From contig LT599022.1 in assembly GCA_900079695.1 (NCBI GenBank), positions 3,168,530 through 3,232,529 of the forward strand: a stretch of 64,000 nucleotides of DNA. Reading direction: 5' to 3'. The notes below the pieces were generated by a model. That model made no database searches and was not told the DNA's origin. It saw only the letters and a program-made list of their open reading frames with translations. How positions within the stretch are numbered: the first letter of the stretch is position 1; each line of letters begins with the position of its first letter. Positions 19,526 to 28,200 of the stretch are shown here, one piece after another. Position numbers and translations under genes: made by a program. This DNA is from an uncultured Alphaproteobacteria bacterium. Its GTDB lineage: Bacteria > Pseudomonadota > Alphaproteobacteria > Rhodospirillales > Rhodospirillaceae.

Positions 19526-20704
19526 TTATCGCTGCGCCAGCGCGCGCGGAGCCATCGCCACCGCTTCGGGCGCGACCTGCACGCCCGGCCGCACCCGCTG
19601 CAGGCCGTTGACGATCACCCGTTCGCCTGCTTCGAGCCCGGAGGCGACGATGCGGCCGCCGTCCACCGCCGGGCCGAGGACCACGGCGCGGTACTGGGCG
19701 CGGTCGTCGTCGCCGACCACGAACACGAACTTCTTGTCCTGATCGGTGCCGACGGCGCGCTCGCTCACCACCAGCTCGGGGTGGGCGGCGGCTTGGCCGA
19801 GGCGCATCCGCGCGAACTGCCCGGGGATCAGGAGGCCGTCGGGATTGTCGAACACCGCGCGCACGCCGATCGTGCCGCTCGCGGCGTCGACCCGGTTGTC
19901 GATCATCTGCACCCGTCCGGCGACCGGCGCGCCGCCGCCCGAGGGGCTCATCTCCACCGGGATGCGGGACAGCGCGTCGGCGCCGCCGCCGCGCACCTCG
20001 GCGAGCGCCGCCATCACCGTCGCTTCGCCCGCGTCGAAACGGGCGTAGATCGGGCTCACCGAAACCAGGGTGGTGAGCACCGGCGCGTCGGCTCCGGCGG
20101 CGACGAGGTTGCCCGGCGTCACCTCGGCGCGGCCGACCCGGCCCGCCACCGGCGCGCGCACCTCGGTGTAGGAGAGGTCGAGCCGCGCGGTTTCGAGCGC
20201 CGCCTTGGCGGCGCGCAGCGCGGCGTCGGCCTCGCGGTGGGCGTTGGCGCGGGTGTCGACCTCGCGCAGCGGAATGTTGCCGCTTTCGGAGAGTTTGTTT
20301 GCGCGGCCGAGTTCGCGCGCGGTGAAGGCGGCGCGCGCCTCGGCGCGGGCGACTTCGGCCTCGGCGCGGGCGACCGCGGCGCGATAGGGCGCCTGGTCGA
20401 GGGTGACGAGCAGGTCGCCCTTGGCCACCAGCCCGCCCTCGCGGAAGTGGACGGCCTCCACCTGTCCGGCGACGCGGGCGCGCACGTCGACGCGGTCGAC
20501 CGCTTCGAGGCGGCCGGAGTAGTCCTCCCAGCGCACCACTTCGCGGCGCTCCACCGTCGCCACCGAGACCCGCACCGCCGGCGGTGCGGCGGGGGCGGCC
20601 TCGGCGCGCGCGGTGCGGCCGGAGAATTCGAAGGCGGCGGCGGCGAGCGCGCCGATCATCGACAGGCCGGCCATCGCCAGGAGAAGGGTTTTGAAGCGCG
20701 GCAT
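19526..20704 (-). CDS. RND efflux membrane-fusion protein (second system)
   Basis: This 392-aa adaptor has an N-terminal hydrophobic anchor/signal (residues 7-28) without a lipobox cysteine, unlike the adaptor at 7285. Lipoyl/barrel-sandwich motifs are VRARVAGQVEAVHFREGGLV and LSYTEVRAPVAGRVGRA, with the helical hairpin between them, then the beta-barrel and C-terminal domains. It is the first gene of the operon, divergent from the TetR regulator, which is the usual layout for a TetR-repressed pump. ATG 20704 follows CGGAGGTTCCG. Confidence 0.94.
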   Translation of the reverse strand: MPRFKTLLLAMAGLSMIGALAAAAFEFSGRTARAEAAPAAPPAVRVSVATVERREVVRWEDYSGRLEAVDRVDVRARVAGQVEAVHFREGGLVAKGDLLVTLDQAPYRAAVARAEAEVARAEARAAFTARELGRANKLSESGNIPLREVDTRANAHREADAALRAAKAALETARLDLSYTEVRAPVAGRVGRAEVTPGNLVAAGADAPVLTTLVSVSPIYARFDAGEATVMAALAEVRGGGADALSRIPVEMSPSGGGAPVAGRVQMIDNRVDAASGTIGVRAVFDNPDGLLIPGQFARMRLGQAAAHPELVVSERAVGTDQDKKFVFVVGDDDRAQYRAVVLGPAVDGGRIVASGLEAGERVIVNGLQRVRPGVQVAPEAVAMAPRALAQR

Positions 20705-20727
20705 CGGAACCTCCGTCGGGCTTAATT

Positions 20728-20747
20728 TATACCAAACGGTACAAATA
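20728..20747. promoter_or_regulatory. TetR operator copy 1, overlapping the -10 of the RND operon
   Basis: TATACCAAACGGTACAAATA contains the inverted repeat TACC-AAAC-GGTA. It matches a second copy at 20782 (shared pattern TnTACCnAnnGnTACAAAnA). It overlaps the -10 hexamer CATATT (reverse strand, 20749-20744) of the efflux promoter, so a bound repressor would block transcription of the pump. Sequence match is seen; binding by the adjacent TetR is inferred. Confidence 0.6.
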
Positions 20748-20772
20748 TGTCCCTGGACACGCCGCTGTCAAC
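20744..20772 (-). promoter_or_regulatory. Promoter of the second RND operon
   Basis: On the reverse strand a perfect -35 TTGACA (20772-20767) is separated by 17 bases from a -10 CATATT (20749-20744). The predicted start site is near 20737, inside the first operator copy and about 33 bases before the membrane-fusion ATG. Confidence 0.65.
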
Positions 20773-20781
20773 AGCCTATTT

Positions 20782-20801
20782 TTACCGATAGATACAAAAA
20801 T
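20782..20801. promoter_or_regulatory. TetR operator copy 2, just upstream of the regulator gene
   Basis: TTTACCGATAGATACAAAAA aligns with the copy at 20728 over most positions, though its second half-site (GATA for GGTA) is degenerate. It lies 19 bases before the regulator ATG, where it would allow autorepression. The two copies are 54 bases apart centre to centre. Confidence 0.5.
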
Positions 20802-20819
20802 CAAGAGGAGGAACGAAAA

Positions 20820-21419
20820 ATGGCGATCGGCCGGCCGCGTGCCTTCTGTGCCGAGAAGGCTCTCGACGCCGCTTTGGAAGTGTTCTGGCGCAAGGGCTTC
20901 GACGGTGCGTCGCTCACCGATCTGACCGAGGCGATGGGAATCAACCGGCCGAGCCTCTACGGCGCGTTCGGCAACAAGGAAGAGCTGTTCCGCAAGGCGC
21001 TCGACCGTTACGTCACCGTCAAGGTCGCCTATATCCGCCATGCCCACGAGGCGGAAACCGCCTACGGCGTCGCCGAGCGGCTGCTGATGGGCGCGGCGGA
21101 AATGATGACCGATCCCTCGCATCCGGTCGGCTGCCTCGCGGTCAAGGGCATGGCCACCTGCTCGGCGGAAGACGGTCCGGTGCGCGAGGAACTCAACAAG
21201 ATTCGCGACGAGTACGAAGCCGCGATGCGCGACCGCATCGCGCGCGCCAAGGCGGCGGGCGAACTGCCCGAGGACGCCGATCCCGACGATTTGATGCGCT
21301 ACCTCACCACTGTGGTGCAGGGGATGGCGATCCAGGCGTCGATGGGCGCCACCGTCGAGGACCTCCGGCGCGTCGCCGAAACCGCGCTCAAGGCTTGGCC
21401 GGGCCGTCCGCCCGCCTGA
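20820..21419 (+). CDS. TetR/AcrR-family repressor of the adjacent RND operon
   Basis: This 199-aa protein has an N-terminal TetR helix-turn-helix (about residues 12-48, GASLTDLTEAMGINRPSLYG) and a C-terminal ligand domain containing the subfamily mark SHPVGCLAVKG. The ATG at 20820 follows AGAGGAGGAACGAAAA. The frame is open further upstream, but that part covers the operators and the divergent gene. Divergent placement and the two shared operator-like sequences indicate that it represses both itself and the pump until an inducer binds. Confidence 0.95.
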   Translation: MAIGRPRAFCAEKALDAALEVFWRKGFDGASLTDLTEAMGINRPSLYGAFGNKEELFRKALDRYVTVKVAYIRHAHEAETAYGVAERLLMGAAEMMTDPSHPVGCLAVKGMATCSAEDGPVREELNKIRDEYEAAMRDRIARAKAAGELPEDADPDDLMRYLTTVVQGMAIQASMGATVEDLRRVAETALKAWPGRPPA

Positions 21420-21433
21420 CCGGTGCATGCACG

Positions 21434-21476
21434 GTTGCGATTGCGTATTGTTCGCAACTTCGTGAGGCCGTATAAC
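21434..21476 (+). promoter_or_regulatory. Promoter of the AraC gene with overlapping palindromic operator
   Basis: A 25-base element with perfect 7-base arms, GTTGCGA-N11-TCGCAAC (21434-21458), overlaps the -35 of a good promoter: TTGTTC (21448-21453), 17 bases, TATAAC (21471-21476). Placement over the -35 suggests repression. Because the downstream genes are for siderophore uptake, a Fur-like iron repressor is the natural candidate, but the palindrome is not a canonical E. coli Fur box. Confidence 0.55.
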
Positions 21477-21508
21477 CGCTGACGTAGGGCAAACCACGGA
21501 CGGCGGGC

Positions 21509-22405
21509 ATGAGCTTCCACCCCCGGATGCAGAGCCGGATCGAGGGCGTCGCGGCGGCGCGCGAACTGCGCTGGCGCGCCTGGGGCGCGGCGATCGCCGA
21601 CGTCTGGTCGGTGACGTGCGATCCCGCCGCGGGCGGCGAATACGTCTCCCACGCGCCGCGCCTGGTGGTGATGCTCGGCCATACGCCGCTGACCGAACGG
21701 AGCGGCGGCGTCCGCTTCGGTCTCGCGCCCGGCTGCATGGGCTGCCCGCTCGCCTCGCTGCGCGGCGCGATGAGCTACATCCCCGCCGGGGTGCGCACCT
21801 GGGCGCGGGTGGAGAACGCCCGGGCGCTCAAGCACCTCGACATCCACCTCGACACCGCCGCGCTCGCCGGCCGCGCCGCCATGCGCCTCGATCCGCAGGC
21901 GCTGGCGACGCCGCGCCTCGGCTTCGCCGACGACCGCCTCGCCGGACTCGCGCGCCTGATCGCCGCCGAGTGCGAGGCGCCCGACCCGGCGGGCGACCTC
22001 TACGGCGACGCCCTGATCGACGCGCTGGTGGCGGCGCTGCTGCGCTCCGCGCCGGAGACCTGCTATCGCAAGGGCGGGCTTTCGCCCTGTCTGGTGCGGC
22101 GCGCCACCGACTTCATCGCCGACAACTGCGCCCGCAACATCCGTCTCTCCGAGCTTGCCGAGCTCACCGGACTTTCGGAATCCTATTTCTGCTCGGCGTT
22201 CAAGGCCGCCACCGGCCTGCCGCCGCACCGCTGGCAGATGCGCGCGCGCCTCGAACGCGCCAAGGCGCTGCTGGCCGAATCCGGTCTGGGGATCGCCGAG
22301 GCCGCCGCCGCCGCCGGGTTCGCCGATCAATCCCACCTCACCCGCGCGTTCCGCCGTCAGTTCGGCGTCACCCCCGCCGCCTGGCTGCGGGACCGGCGCG
22401 GGTGA
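21509..22405 (+). CDS. AraC-family regulator of siderophore uptake (PchR-like)
   Basis: This 298-aa protein has an N-terminal ligand/sensor region and a C-terminal double helix-turn-helix (about residues 190-295: LSELAELTGLSESYFCSAFK, then IAEAAAAAGFADQSHLTRAF). It precedes and faces the same way as the TonB-dependent siderophore receptor. In known systems of this type (PchR, YbtA family) the AraC protein senses the ferric siderophore and activates its receptor. The gene has its own promoter with an overlapping palindrome. Confidence 0.9.
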   Translation: MSFHPRMQSRIEGVAAARELRWRAWGAAIADVWSVTCDPAAGGEYVSHAPRLVVMLGHTPLTERSGGVRFGLAPGCMGCPLASLRGAMSYIPAGVRTWARVENARALKHLDIHLDTAALAGRAAMRLDPQALATPRLGFADDRLAGLARLIAAECEAPDPAGDLYGDALIDALVAALLRSAPETCYRKGGLSPCLVRRATDFIADNCARNIRLSELAELTGLSESYFCSAFKAATGLPPHRWQMRARLERAKALLAESGLGIAEAAAAAGFADQSHLTRAFRRQFGVTPAAWLRDRRG

Positions 22406-22509
22406 ACTTCGCCGCAAGATCGTTCCAAACGCCCAAGCCCGGTTCAAGACCCCGGCGGCGCGCGCGTGATACCCGGGGCGTTCCACGCAATCCCAGGGGA
22501 ACGCAGACG

Positions 22510-24651
22510 ATGATCAGAAACGGGAGACACTCCGGGCGGTTTCTCGCCGCCGCCCTCGCGGCGACACCGCTCGCCGCCGAGGCCGCCGATCCCGCGCCGG
22601 TGACGCTCGCACCGATGGTGGTGACCGGCGAGGCGCCGGAACAGGCTCCCACCGCTCCGGTCGAGGGCTACGTCGCCGCGCGCACCGCCACCGGCACCAA
22701 GACCGCGACGCCGCTCGCGGAGGTGCCGCAGTCGGTGTCGGTGGTCGGGCGCGAGGAGATCGACGATCGCGGCGCGACCAAGGTCGACGAGGCGCTGCGC
22801 TATACCCCCGGGGTGTTCGCGCAGCCGTTCGGTACCGACAGCGACACCAACTGGATCTATATCCGCGGCTTCGACGCGACGCAGTCCGGCGTCTATCAGG
22901 ACGGATTGCAGAACTACGCCTTCGCGTTCGGATCGTTCTACGTCGACAGCTTCACCCTGGAGCGGATCGAGGTGCTGAAGGGGGCGTCCTCGGTGCTCTA
23001 CGGCGGCAGCAACCCGGGCGGTCTCGTCAACTACGTCTCCAAGCGTCCGACCGGCGACCGCCTGCGCCACATCGAATTCGGCATCGACGACGCGGGCGCC
23101 GCGTTCACCGGGATCGACGTCGGCGACAGGGTCGACGCGCACTTCGCCTACCGCTTCGCCGGGCGCGTCCAGGGCGGCGACGGCCATTCCGACGAGGCCG
23201 AGGGGTTCCGCGGCGTCGCCGCGCCGAGCCTGACCTGGACGCCCAACGACAGCAACACCGTCACCTTCCTCGCCAACTACACCTTCATCGACGAGACCCA
23301 CAACGGCGGCGCGTTCCTGCCCTACGTCGGCACGGTGGTGGACGCGCCGTTCGGGCGGATCGACCGCGACGCCAACTTCACCGAGCCGGATCAGGACAAA
23401 TACGTGAAGCGCCAGGCGTCGATCGGCTACGAGTTCGAGCATCTCGCCGACGACGACCTGACTTTCCGCCAGAATTTCCGCTACGGCCACATGGAACTGC
23501 GCGAGGTGCAGCTCTACCCGGCGGGCTATTCCGGGTTCTCGCCGACGCCGGGCCCGGGCAACGATCTCGCGCGCGTCAACTGGGACCACAAGACCGAGGT
23601 GGATACGCTCCTGCTCGACAATCAGGCGGAGAAGAGCTTCGCCACCGGACCGGTGCGGCATACCGTGCTCGCGGGCCTCGACTACAAGTACTTCCGCCTC
23701 GATCAGATCCAGTCCTCGGTGTCCGGGACCGACATCGACGCGGTCGATCCGGTCTACGGCGCGCCGCAGGGGGCGCGGACACCCTATCTCGACCAGGAAG
23801 TCACCATGCATGTGGCCGGGCTCTACGCCCAGGATCAGATCCGCTTCGGCGACGGCTGGCTGGTGACGCTGAACGGCCGCTACGACCGCATGCGCACCCT
23901 CGCCGAGGGCACTCCGGCGTATGACGGCAACGACGGAAAGTTGAGCGGCCGCGCCGGTCTCGCCTATACCTTCGCGGGCGGGGTGACGCCCTACGTCAGC
24001 TATTCGACGTTCTTCAACCCGGTTCTGGGATCGTCGTCGGCCGGGGTGTTCCGCCCCGAAACCGGCGATCAGTACGAGATCGGCGTCAAGTACGCGCCCG
24101 AGTGGATCGACGGCGTGTTCACCGCCGCGCTGTTCGACCTCACCCGGCAGAACGTCGTCAGCGGGCCGTTCAACGCCGAGGTGCAGATCGGCGAGGTCCG
24201 CTCCCGCGGGCTCGAACTCGAAGGCAAGGTCAACCTCACCCCGAACCTCAAGGCCACCGGCGGCCTCACCCTCTATCATCTCGAAATCACCGACGACGCG
24301 GACGCGGGTATCGTCGGCAACCAGCCCTATCTGGTGCCGGAGCGGATGGCGGCGCTCGCGGTCGACTATCGCTTCGACCGCGAGGACCTGGGCGGCGCGC
24401 TCGAGGGCGTCGAGGTCGGCGGCGGCGTGCGGCATGTCGGGTCCTCGTGGGCCGATACCGCCAACACCCTCAAGGTGCCCGCCGTCACCCTCTACGACGC
24501 GCGGCTCGGCTATGCCGAGGAGGCCTGGGGCGTCGATCTCGTCGCCCACAACCTTTTCGACAAGGACTACGTGTCCGGCTGTCAGGGCGCGACGGTGTGC
24601 GCCTACGGCGAGGGCCGCACGGTGATGCTGAAGGTCCACATGAACTGGTGA
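22510..24651 (+). CDS. TonB-dependent ferric-siderophore receptor
   Basis: This 713-aa protein has a signal peptide of about 25 residues ending AAEA, a TonB-box-like region (TLAPMVVTGE), a plug domain (about 60-165, with VPQSVSVVGREEI and ERIEVLKGASSVLYG), and a 22-strand barrel ending in the aromatic C-terminus KVHMNW. The Cys pair near the end (SGCQGATVCAYGEG) is typical of FhuA/FoxA-type siderophore receptors. It moves ferric siderophore across the outer membrane using TonB energy. The start ATG 22510 is chosen for the signal peptide. The following FhuCDB genes point to a hydroxamate-type ligand. Confidence 0.94.
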   Translation: MIRNGRHSGRFLAAALAATPLAAEAADPAPVTLAPMVVTGEAPEQAPTAPVEGYVAARTATGTKTATPLAEVPQSVSVVGREEIDDRGATKVDEALRYTPGVFAQPFGTDSDTNWIYIRGFDATQSGVYQDGLQNYAFAFGSFYVDSFTLERIEVLKGASSVLYGGSNPGGLVNYVSKRPTGDRLRHIEFGIDDAGAAFTGIDVGDRVDAHFAYRFAGRVQGGDGHSDEAEGFRGVAAPSLTWTPNDSNTVTFLANYTFIDETHNGGAFLPYVGTVVDAPFGRIDRDANFTEPDQDKYVKRQASIGYEFEHLADDDLTFRQNFRYGHMELREVQLYPAGYSGFSPTPGPGNDLARVNWDHKTEVDTLLLDNQAEKSFATGPVRHTVLAGLDYKYFRLDQIQSSVSGTDIDAVDPVYGAPQGARTPYLDQEVTMHVAGLYAQDQIRFGDGWLVTLNGRYDRMRTLAEGTPAYDGNDGKLSGRAGLAYTFAGGVTPYVSYSTFFNPVLGSSSAGVFRPETGDQYEIGVKYAPEWIDGVFTAALFDLTRQNVVSGPFNAEVQIGEVRSRGLELEGKVNLTPNLKATGGLTLYHLEITDDADAGIVGNQPYLVPERMAALAVDYRFDREDLGGALEGVEVGGGVRHVGSSWADTANTLKVPAVTLYDARLGYAEEAWGVDLVAHNLFDKDYVSGCQGATVCAYGEGRTVMLKVHMNW

Positions 24652-24655
24652 TCCG

Positions 24656-25441
24656 GTGACCGCACCCCTCTATCAGCTCGAAGGCGTCGCCTTCGCCGTC
24701 GGCGGCCGGGAGATTCTCCGGCCGCTGACGCTCGACCTCGCGCCCGGCCGCCTCGTCGCCCTGGTCGGGCCGAACGGCTCGGGCAAGAGCACCCTGATGA
24801 AACTGCTGGCGCGCCAGCGGCCGCCGAGCGCCGGGCGGATCCGCTGCCTCGGCCGCGACCTCGGCGACTGGGGCGGCCGGGCGTTCGCCCGCGCGGTCGC
24901 CTACATGCCGCAGTTCACCCCGGCGGCGGACGGCATGACGGTGGCGGAGCTCGCCCGCCTCGGGCGCTTTCCCTGGCACGGGCCGTTCGGCCGCTTCGGC
25001 GCGGCGGACGCCGAGCGGGTCGCGGCGGCGTTGTCCGACACCGGCCTCTCCGGATTCGCGCGGCGGCGCGTCGACACCCTCTCCGGCGGCGAGCGCCAGC
25101 GCGCCTGGCTGGCGATGCTGCTGGCGCAGGATCCGCGCTGCCTGTTGCTCGACGAACCGACCTCGGCGCTCGACATCGCCCATCAGGTCGAGGTGCTGCG
25201 GCTGGTGCGCGACCTCGGCCGCCGCCGCGGCATCGGCGCGGTGGTGGTGCTGCACGACGTCAACATGGCCGCGCGCTTCGCCGACGAGATCGTCGCCCTC
25301 AGGAGCGGCGGGGTCGCCGCCCGCGGCGCGCCCGCGGCGATCATGACGCCCGCCACCCTCGCCGCGATCTACGGCATTCCGATCGGCGTGCTGCCGCATC
25401 CCGAGGGCGGCGAGCCGATCGGCTACGTGCGGGGGCTCTAG
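24656..25441 (+). CDS. fhuC: Iron-siderophore ABC transporter ATP-binding protein (FhuC-like)
   Basis: This 261-aa ATPase has Walker A VGPNGSGKST, signature LSGGERQRAWLAML, Walker B CLLLDEPTSALD and switch histidine VVLHDVNMA. It belongs to the FhuC/FecE/BtuD branch and energises siderophore import. It starts at GTG 24656, four bases after the receptor stop, with little Shine-Dalgarno signal, suggesting translation coupled to the receptor. It ends immediately before the binding-protein gene. Confidence 0.92.
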   Translation: MTAPLYQLEGVAFAVGGREILRPLTLDLAPGRLVALVGPNGSGKSTLMKLLARQRPPSAGRIRCLGRDLGDWGGRAFARAVAYMPQFTPAADGMTVAELARLGRFPWHGPFGRFGAADAERVAAALSDTGLSGFARRRVDTLSGGERQRAWLAMLLAQDPRCLLLDEPTSALDIAHQVEVLRLVRDLGRRRGIGAVVVLHDVNMAARFADEIVALRSGGVAARGAPAAIMTPATLAAIYGIPIGVLPHPEGGEPIGYVRGL

Positions 25442-26275
25442 ATGCTCGGCCGCCGCCGCGCCCTCGCGCTGTTCGCCGCCGCCGCGCTCGCGCCCCACGC
25501 CGCGCGCGCCGCCGCGCCGCGCCTCGCGATCGTCGACTGGGCGGTGCTGGAAACCGCTCTGGCGCTCGGCATCGCGCCGGTCGCCGCGGCCGAACTGCGG
25601 CAGTACCGCGCGCTCGTCGGCGCGGTGCCGCGCGCGGTCGCCGATCTCGGCCTGCGCGGCGCGCCGAACCTCGAAGCGCTCGCCGCGCTCGCCCCCGACG
25701 CGATCCTGATTTCGGCGTTCTACGAGCGCCAGCGCGCCGCCCTCGAACGCATCGCGCCGGTGCGCGCGCTCTCGGTCTACGCCGACGCCGATCCCTGGCC
25801 CGCCGCCGAGGCGGTGACGCGCGATCTCGCCGCCCTGGCCGGGGCGGCGGCGCGGGGCGACGCCTACGTGGCCGCGACCGCCGCCGAGTTCGCGGCGCTG
25901 CGGCGGCCCGGCGGCCGTCCGGTGTTCGCGATCAGCCTCGGCGACGGACAGCATTTCCGCGCCTTCGGCCGCGACAGCATGTTAGGCGCGGCGCTCGCCC
26001 GCCTCGGCCGCCGCAACGCCTGGGACCGGCCGACGCGCTATTCCGCCGCCGCGCCGCTCGGCATCGAGGCGCTGGCGCGGGAGCCGGAGGCGGCGATCGC
26101 GGTGGTCGGCCCGGTCCCCGCGGAGGCGCGTCGCACCCTTGCGGAAGGGCCGGTCTGGCGGGCGTTGCCCGCGGTCGCGGCGGGGCGGGTGGCGGTGCTG
26201 CCGCCGGTCAACCATTACGGCGGCCTGCCCGCCGCGCGCCGGTTCGCGCGTCTGCTGGCGGCCGCCGATGTCTAG
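25442..26275 (+). CDS. fhuD: Periplasmic siderophore-binding protein (FhuD-like)
   Basis: This 277-aa protein starts with a twin-arginine-like leader (GRRRALALFAAAALAPHAARA), as E. coli FhuD does. The mature part follows the class III binding-protein plan: ALGIAPVAAAEL, LRGAPNLEALAALAPDAILI, a long backbone helix, and the C-terminal GRVAVLPPVNHYGGLPAA. It carries the ferric siderophore from receptor to permease. The ATG directly follows the fhuC stop, and its end overlaps the permease start by eight bases. Confidence 0.9.
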   Translation: MLGRRRALALFAAAALAPHAARAAAPRLAIVDWAVLETALALGIAPVAAAELRQYRALVGAVPRAVADLGLRGAPNLEALAALAPDAILISAFYERQRAALERIAPVRALSVYADADPWPAAEAVTRDLAALAGAAARGDAYVAATAAEFAALRRPGGRPVFAISLGDGQHFRAFGRDSMLGAALARLGRRNAWDRPTRYSAAAPLGIEALAREPEAAIAVVGPVPAEARRTLAEGPVWRALPAVAAGRVAVLPPVNHYGGLPAARRFARLLAAADV

Positions 26276-28187
26276 GCTCCTGCTGCTGGCCGCATGCGCG
26301 TTCGGGCTCGCGTTCTACAATCTCGTGTCCGGCGGCGACGCGCCCACGCCCGAGCTCGAAGCCGTGGTGCGATGGCAGGCGACCCTGCCGCGCCTCGTCG
26401 TCGCGCCGCTCGCCGGGGCGGCGCTCGGGCTGTCCGGCGCGATCCTGCAACGGGTGCTGCGCAATCCGCTCGCCGAGCCCGCCACCCTCGGGATCGCGCC
26501 GGGGGCGCAGCTCGCCCTCGGTCTCGCCGCGCTCCACGCCCCCGGGCTGCCGCCGCAGCCGGTGGCGTTCGTGGGCGGCGCGGCGGCGGCGGCGCTGCTG
26601 CTCGGCCTCACCTGGCGGCGCGGGCTGGAGCCGGTGGCGGTGGCGCTCGCCGGAATGATGCTGGGCCTCACCCTCTCGGCGGCGAGCGCGGCGCTGGTGC
26701 TCGCCAACGGCGAATACCTGTTCTCGCTGCTGATCTGGGGCGGCGGCTCGCTGGTGCAGCAGGGCTGGGGCGCGGTCCGCGCGCTTGCCGTCGCGCTCGC
26801 GCTCGGCGGGTGCGGCGCGGCGCTGCTGCTGCGGCCGCTCGCGCTCTTCGGCCTCGGCGACGACGGCGCGCGCGGCCTCGGCCTCGCGGTCGGCGCGATC
26901 CGGCTCGCCGCCCTCGGCATCGCGGTGGCGCTGGCCACGGCGACGATCGCCGAAGTCGGGGTGATCGCCTTCGTCGGCCTCGCCGCGCCGGCGATCGCCG
27001 GTCTCGCCGGGGCGCGCGGCGCGCGGGCGCGGCTGCTCGCCGCGCCGCCGGTCGGCGCGCTGTTGCTCAGCCTTGCCGACGGGCTGATCCAGGCGGCGGC
27101 GGGCGACGCGGGCGAGCGTATTCCCGCCGGGGTCGCCACCGCGCTGCTCGGCGGGCCGCTGCTGCTGTGGCTGCTGCCGCGCCTGCGCCTGTTCGAATGG
27201 CCGTCGCTCGCCGCCGCGCCGCCGGTCGCGCCGCGCGCGCCGCGGCCGGACCTGCGCCTCGCGTCGTTCGCGCTGCTGCTGGCGGCGGTGGCGGCGGCGG
27301 CGCTGCTGATCGGCCGCACCCCGGCGGGCTGGGGCGTCGCCCTCGGCGGCGCGTGGGAGGCGCTCGCGCCCTGGCGCTGGCCGCGCCTGACGGTCGCCGC
27401 CGCCAGCGGCGCGATGCTCGGCGTGTCCGGCGCGATCCTCCAGCGCCTCACCGCCAATCCGCTCGCCGGGCCGGAGATTCTCGGCGTCGGCGCGGGCGCG
27501 GGGCTCGGCCTCGCGGCGTTGCTGTTCGCGGTCGCCGCGCCGGGCCTGGGCGCGCAACTCGCCGCCTCCGCCCTCGGCGCGGTGGCGGCGCTGGCGCTGG
27601 TGCTGGCGCTGGCGCGCCGCGCCGGATTCGGGCCGGATCGATTGCTGCTCGGCGGCGTCGCGGTGGCGGCGTTCGGCGGCGCGGCGGTCTCCGCCGGGAT
27701 CGCCGCGGGCGGCCGCCGATCCCTCGACCTGCTGCGCTGGCTTTCCGGCGCCACCGACGCCGCCACCCCGGCGCAGGCGCATCTCGCCCTCGGAGGCGCG
27801 GTGCTGGCGGTCGCGCTCGCGCCGCTGCTCGCGCCCGGGCTGCGGCTGCTGCCGCTCGGCGACGCCGCCGCCGCCGGGCTCGGCCTCGCGGTCGCGCGCT
27901 GGCGGGCGGCGTCGGTCCTGGCGGCGGGCGCGCTCGCCGCCGCCGCGGCGCTGTTCGTCGGGCCGCTCAGCTTCGTCGGCCTGGTCGCGCCGCACCTCGC
28001 GCGGCTCTCGGGCCTGTCCGATCCGCTGCGCCATGCCTGGGGCGCGGCGCTCGCGGGCGCGGCGCTGCTGGCTGCGTCCGACTGGCTGGCGCGCACCCTC
28101 GCGTTCCCCTATCAATTGCCGCTCGGGCTGTTCGCCGCCCTGATCGGCGGCGCCTATCTGGTGTGGCTGCTGGCGCGCGGCCGATGA
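26268..28187 (+). CDS. fhuB: Fused siderophore permease (FhuB-like, two FecCD modules)
   Basis: This 639-aa inner-membrane protein is made of two homologous FecCD modules in one chain, the defining feature of FhuB. The repeated motif reads GAILQRVLRNPLAEPATLG in the first half and GAILQRLTANPLAGPEILG in the second, and each half ends with a FVGL(A/V)AP coupling-region motif. About 20 membrane helices are expected. The ATG at 26268 lies inside the end of fhuD; the frame is open upstream, but a hydrophobic N-terminus begins here. Confidence 0.93.
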   Translation: MSRLLLLAACAFGLAFYNLVSGGDAPTPELEAVVRWQATLPRLVVAPLAGAALGLSGAILQRVLRNPLAEPATLGIAPGAQLALGLAALHAPGLPPQPVAFVGGAAAAALLLGLTWRRGLEPVAVALAGMMLGLTLSAASAALVLANGEYLFSLLIWGGGSLVQQGWGAVRALAVALALGGCGAALLLRPLALFGLGDDGARGLGLAVGAIRLAALGIAVALATATIAEVGVIAFVGLAAPAIAGLAGARGARARLLAAPPVGALLLSLADGLIQAAAGDAGERIPAGVATALLGGPLLLWLLPRLRLFEWPSLAAAPPVAPRAPRPDLRLASFALLLAAVAAAALLIGRTPAGWGVALGGAWEALAPWRWPRLTVAAASGAMLGVSGAILQRLTANPLAGPEILGVGAGAGLGLAALLFAVAAPGLGAQLAASALGAVAALALVLALARRAGFGPDRLLLGGVAVAAFGGAAVSAGIAAGGRRSLDLLRWLSGATDAATPAQAHLALGGAVLAVALAPLLAPGLRLLPLGDAAAAGLGLAVARWRAASVLAAGALAAAAALFVGPLSFVGLVAPHLARLSGLSDPLRHAWGAALAGAALLAASDWLARTLAFPYQLPLGLFAALIGGAYLVWLLARGR

Positions 28188-28200
28188 ACGGGTCCTGCCG

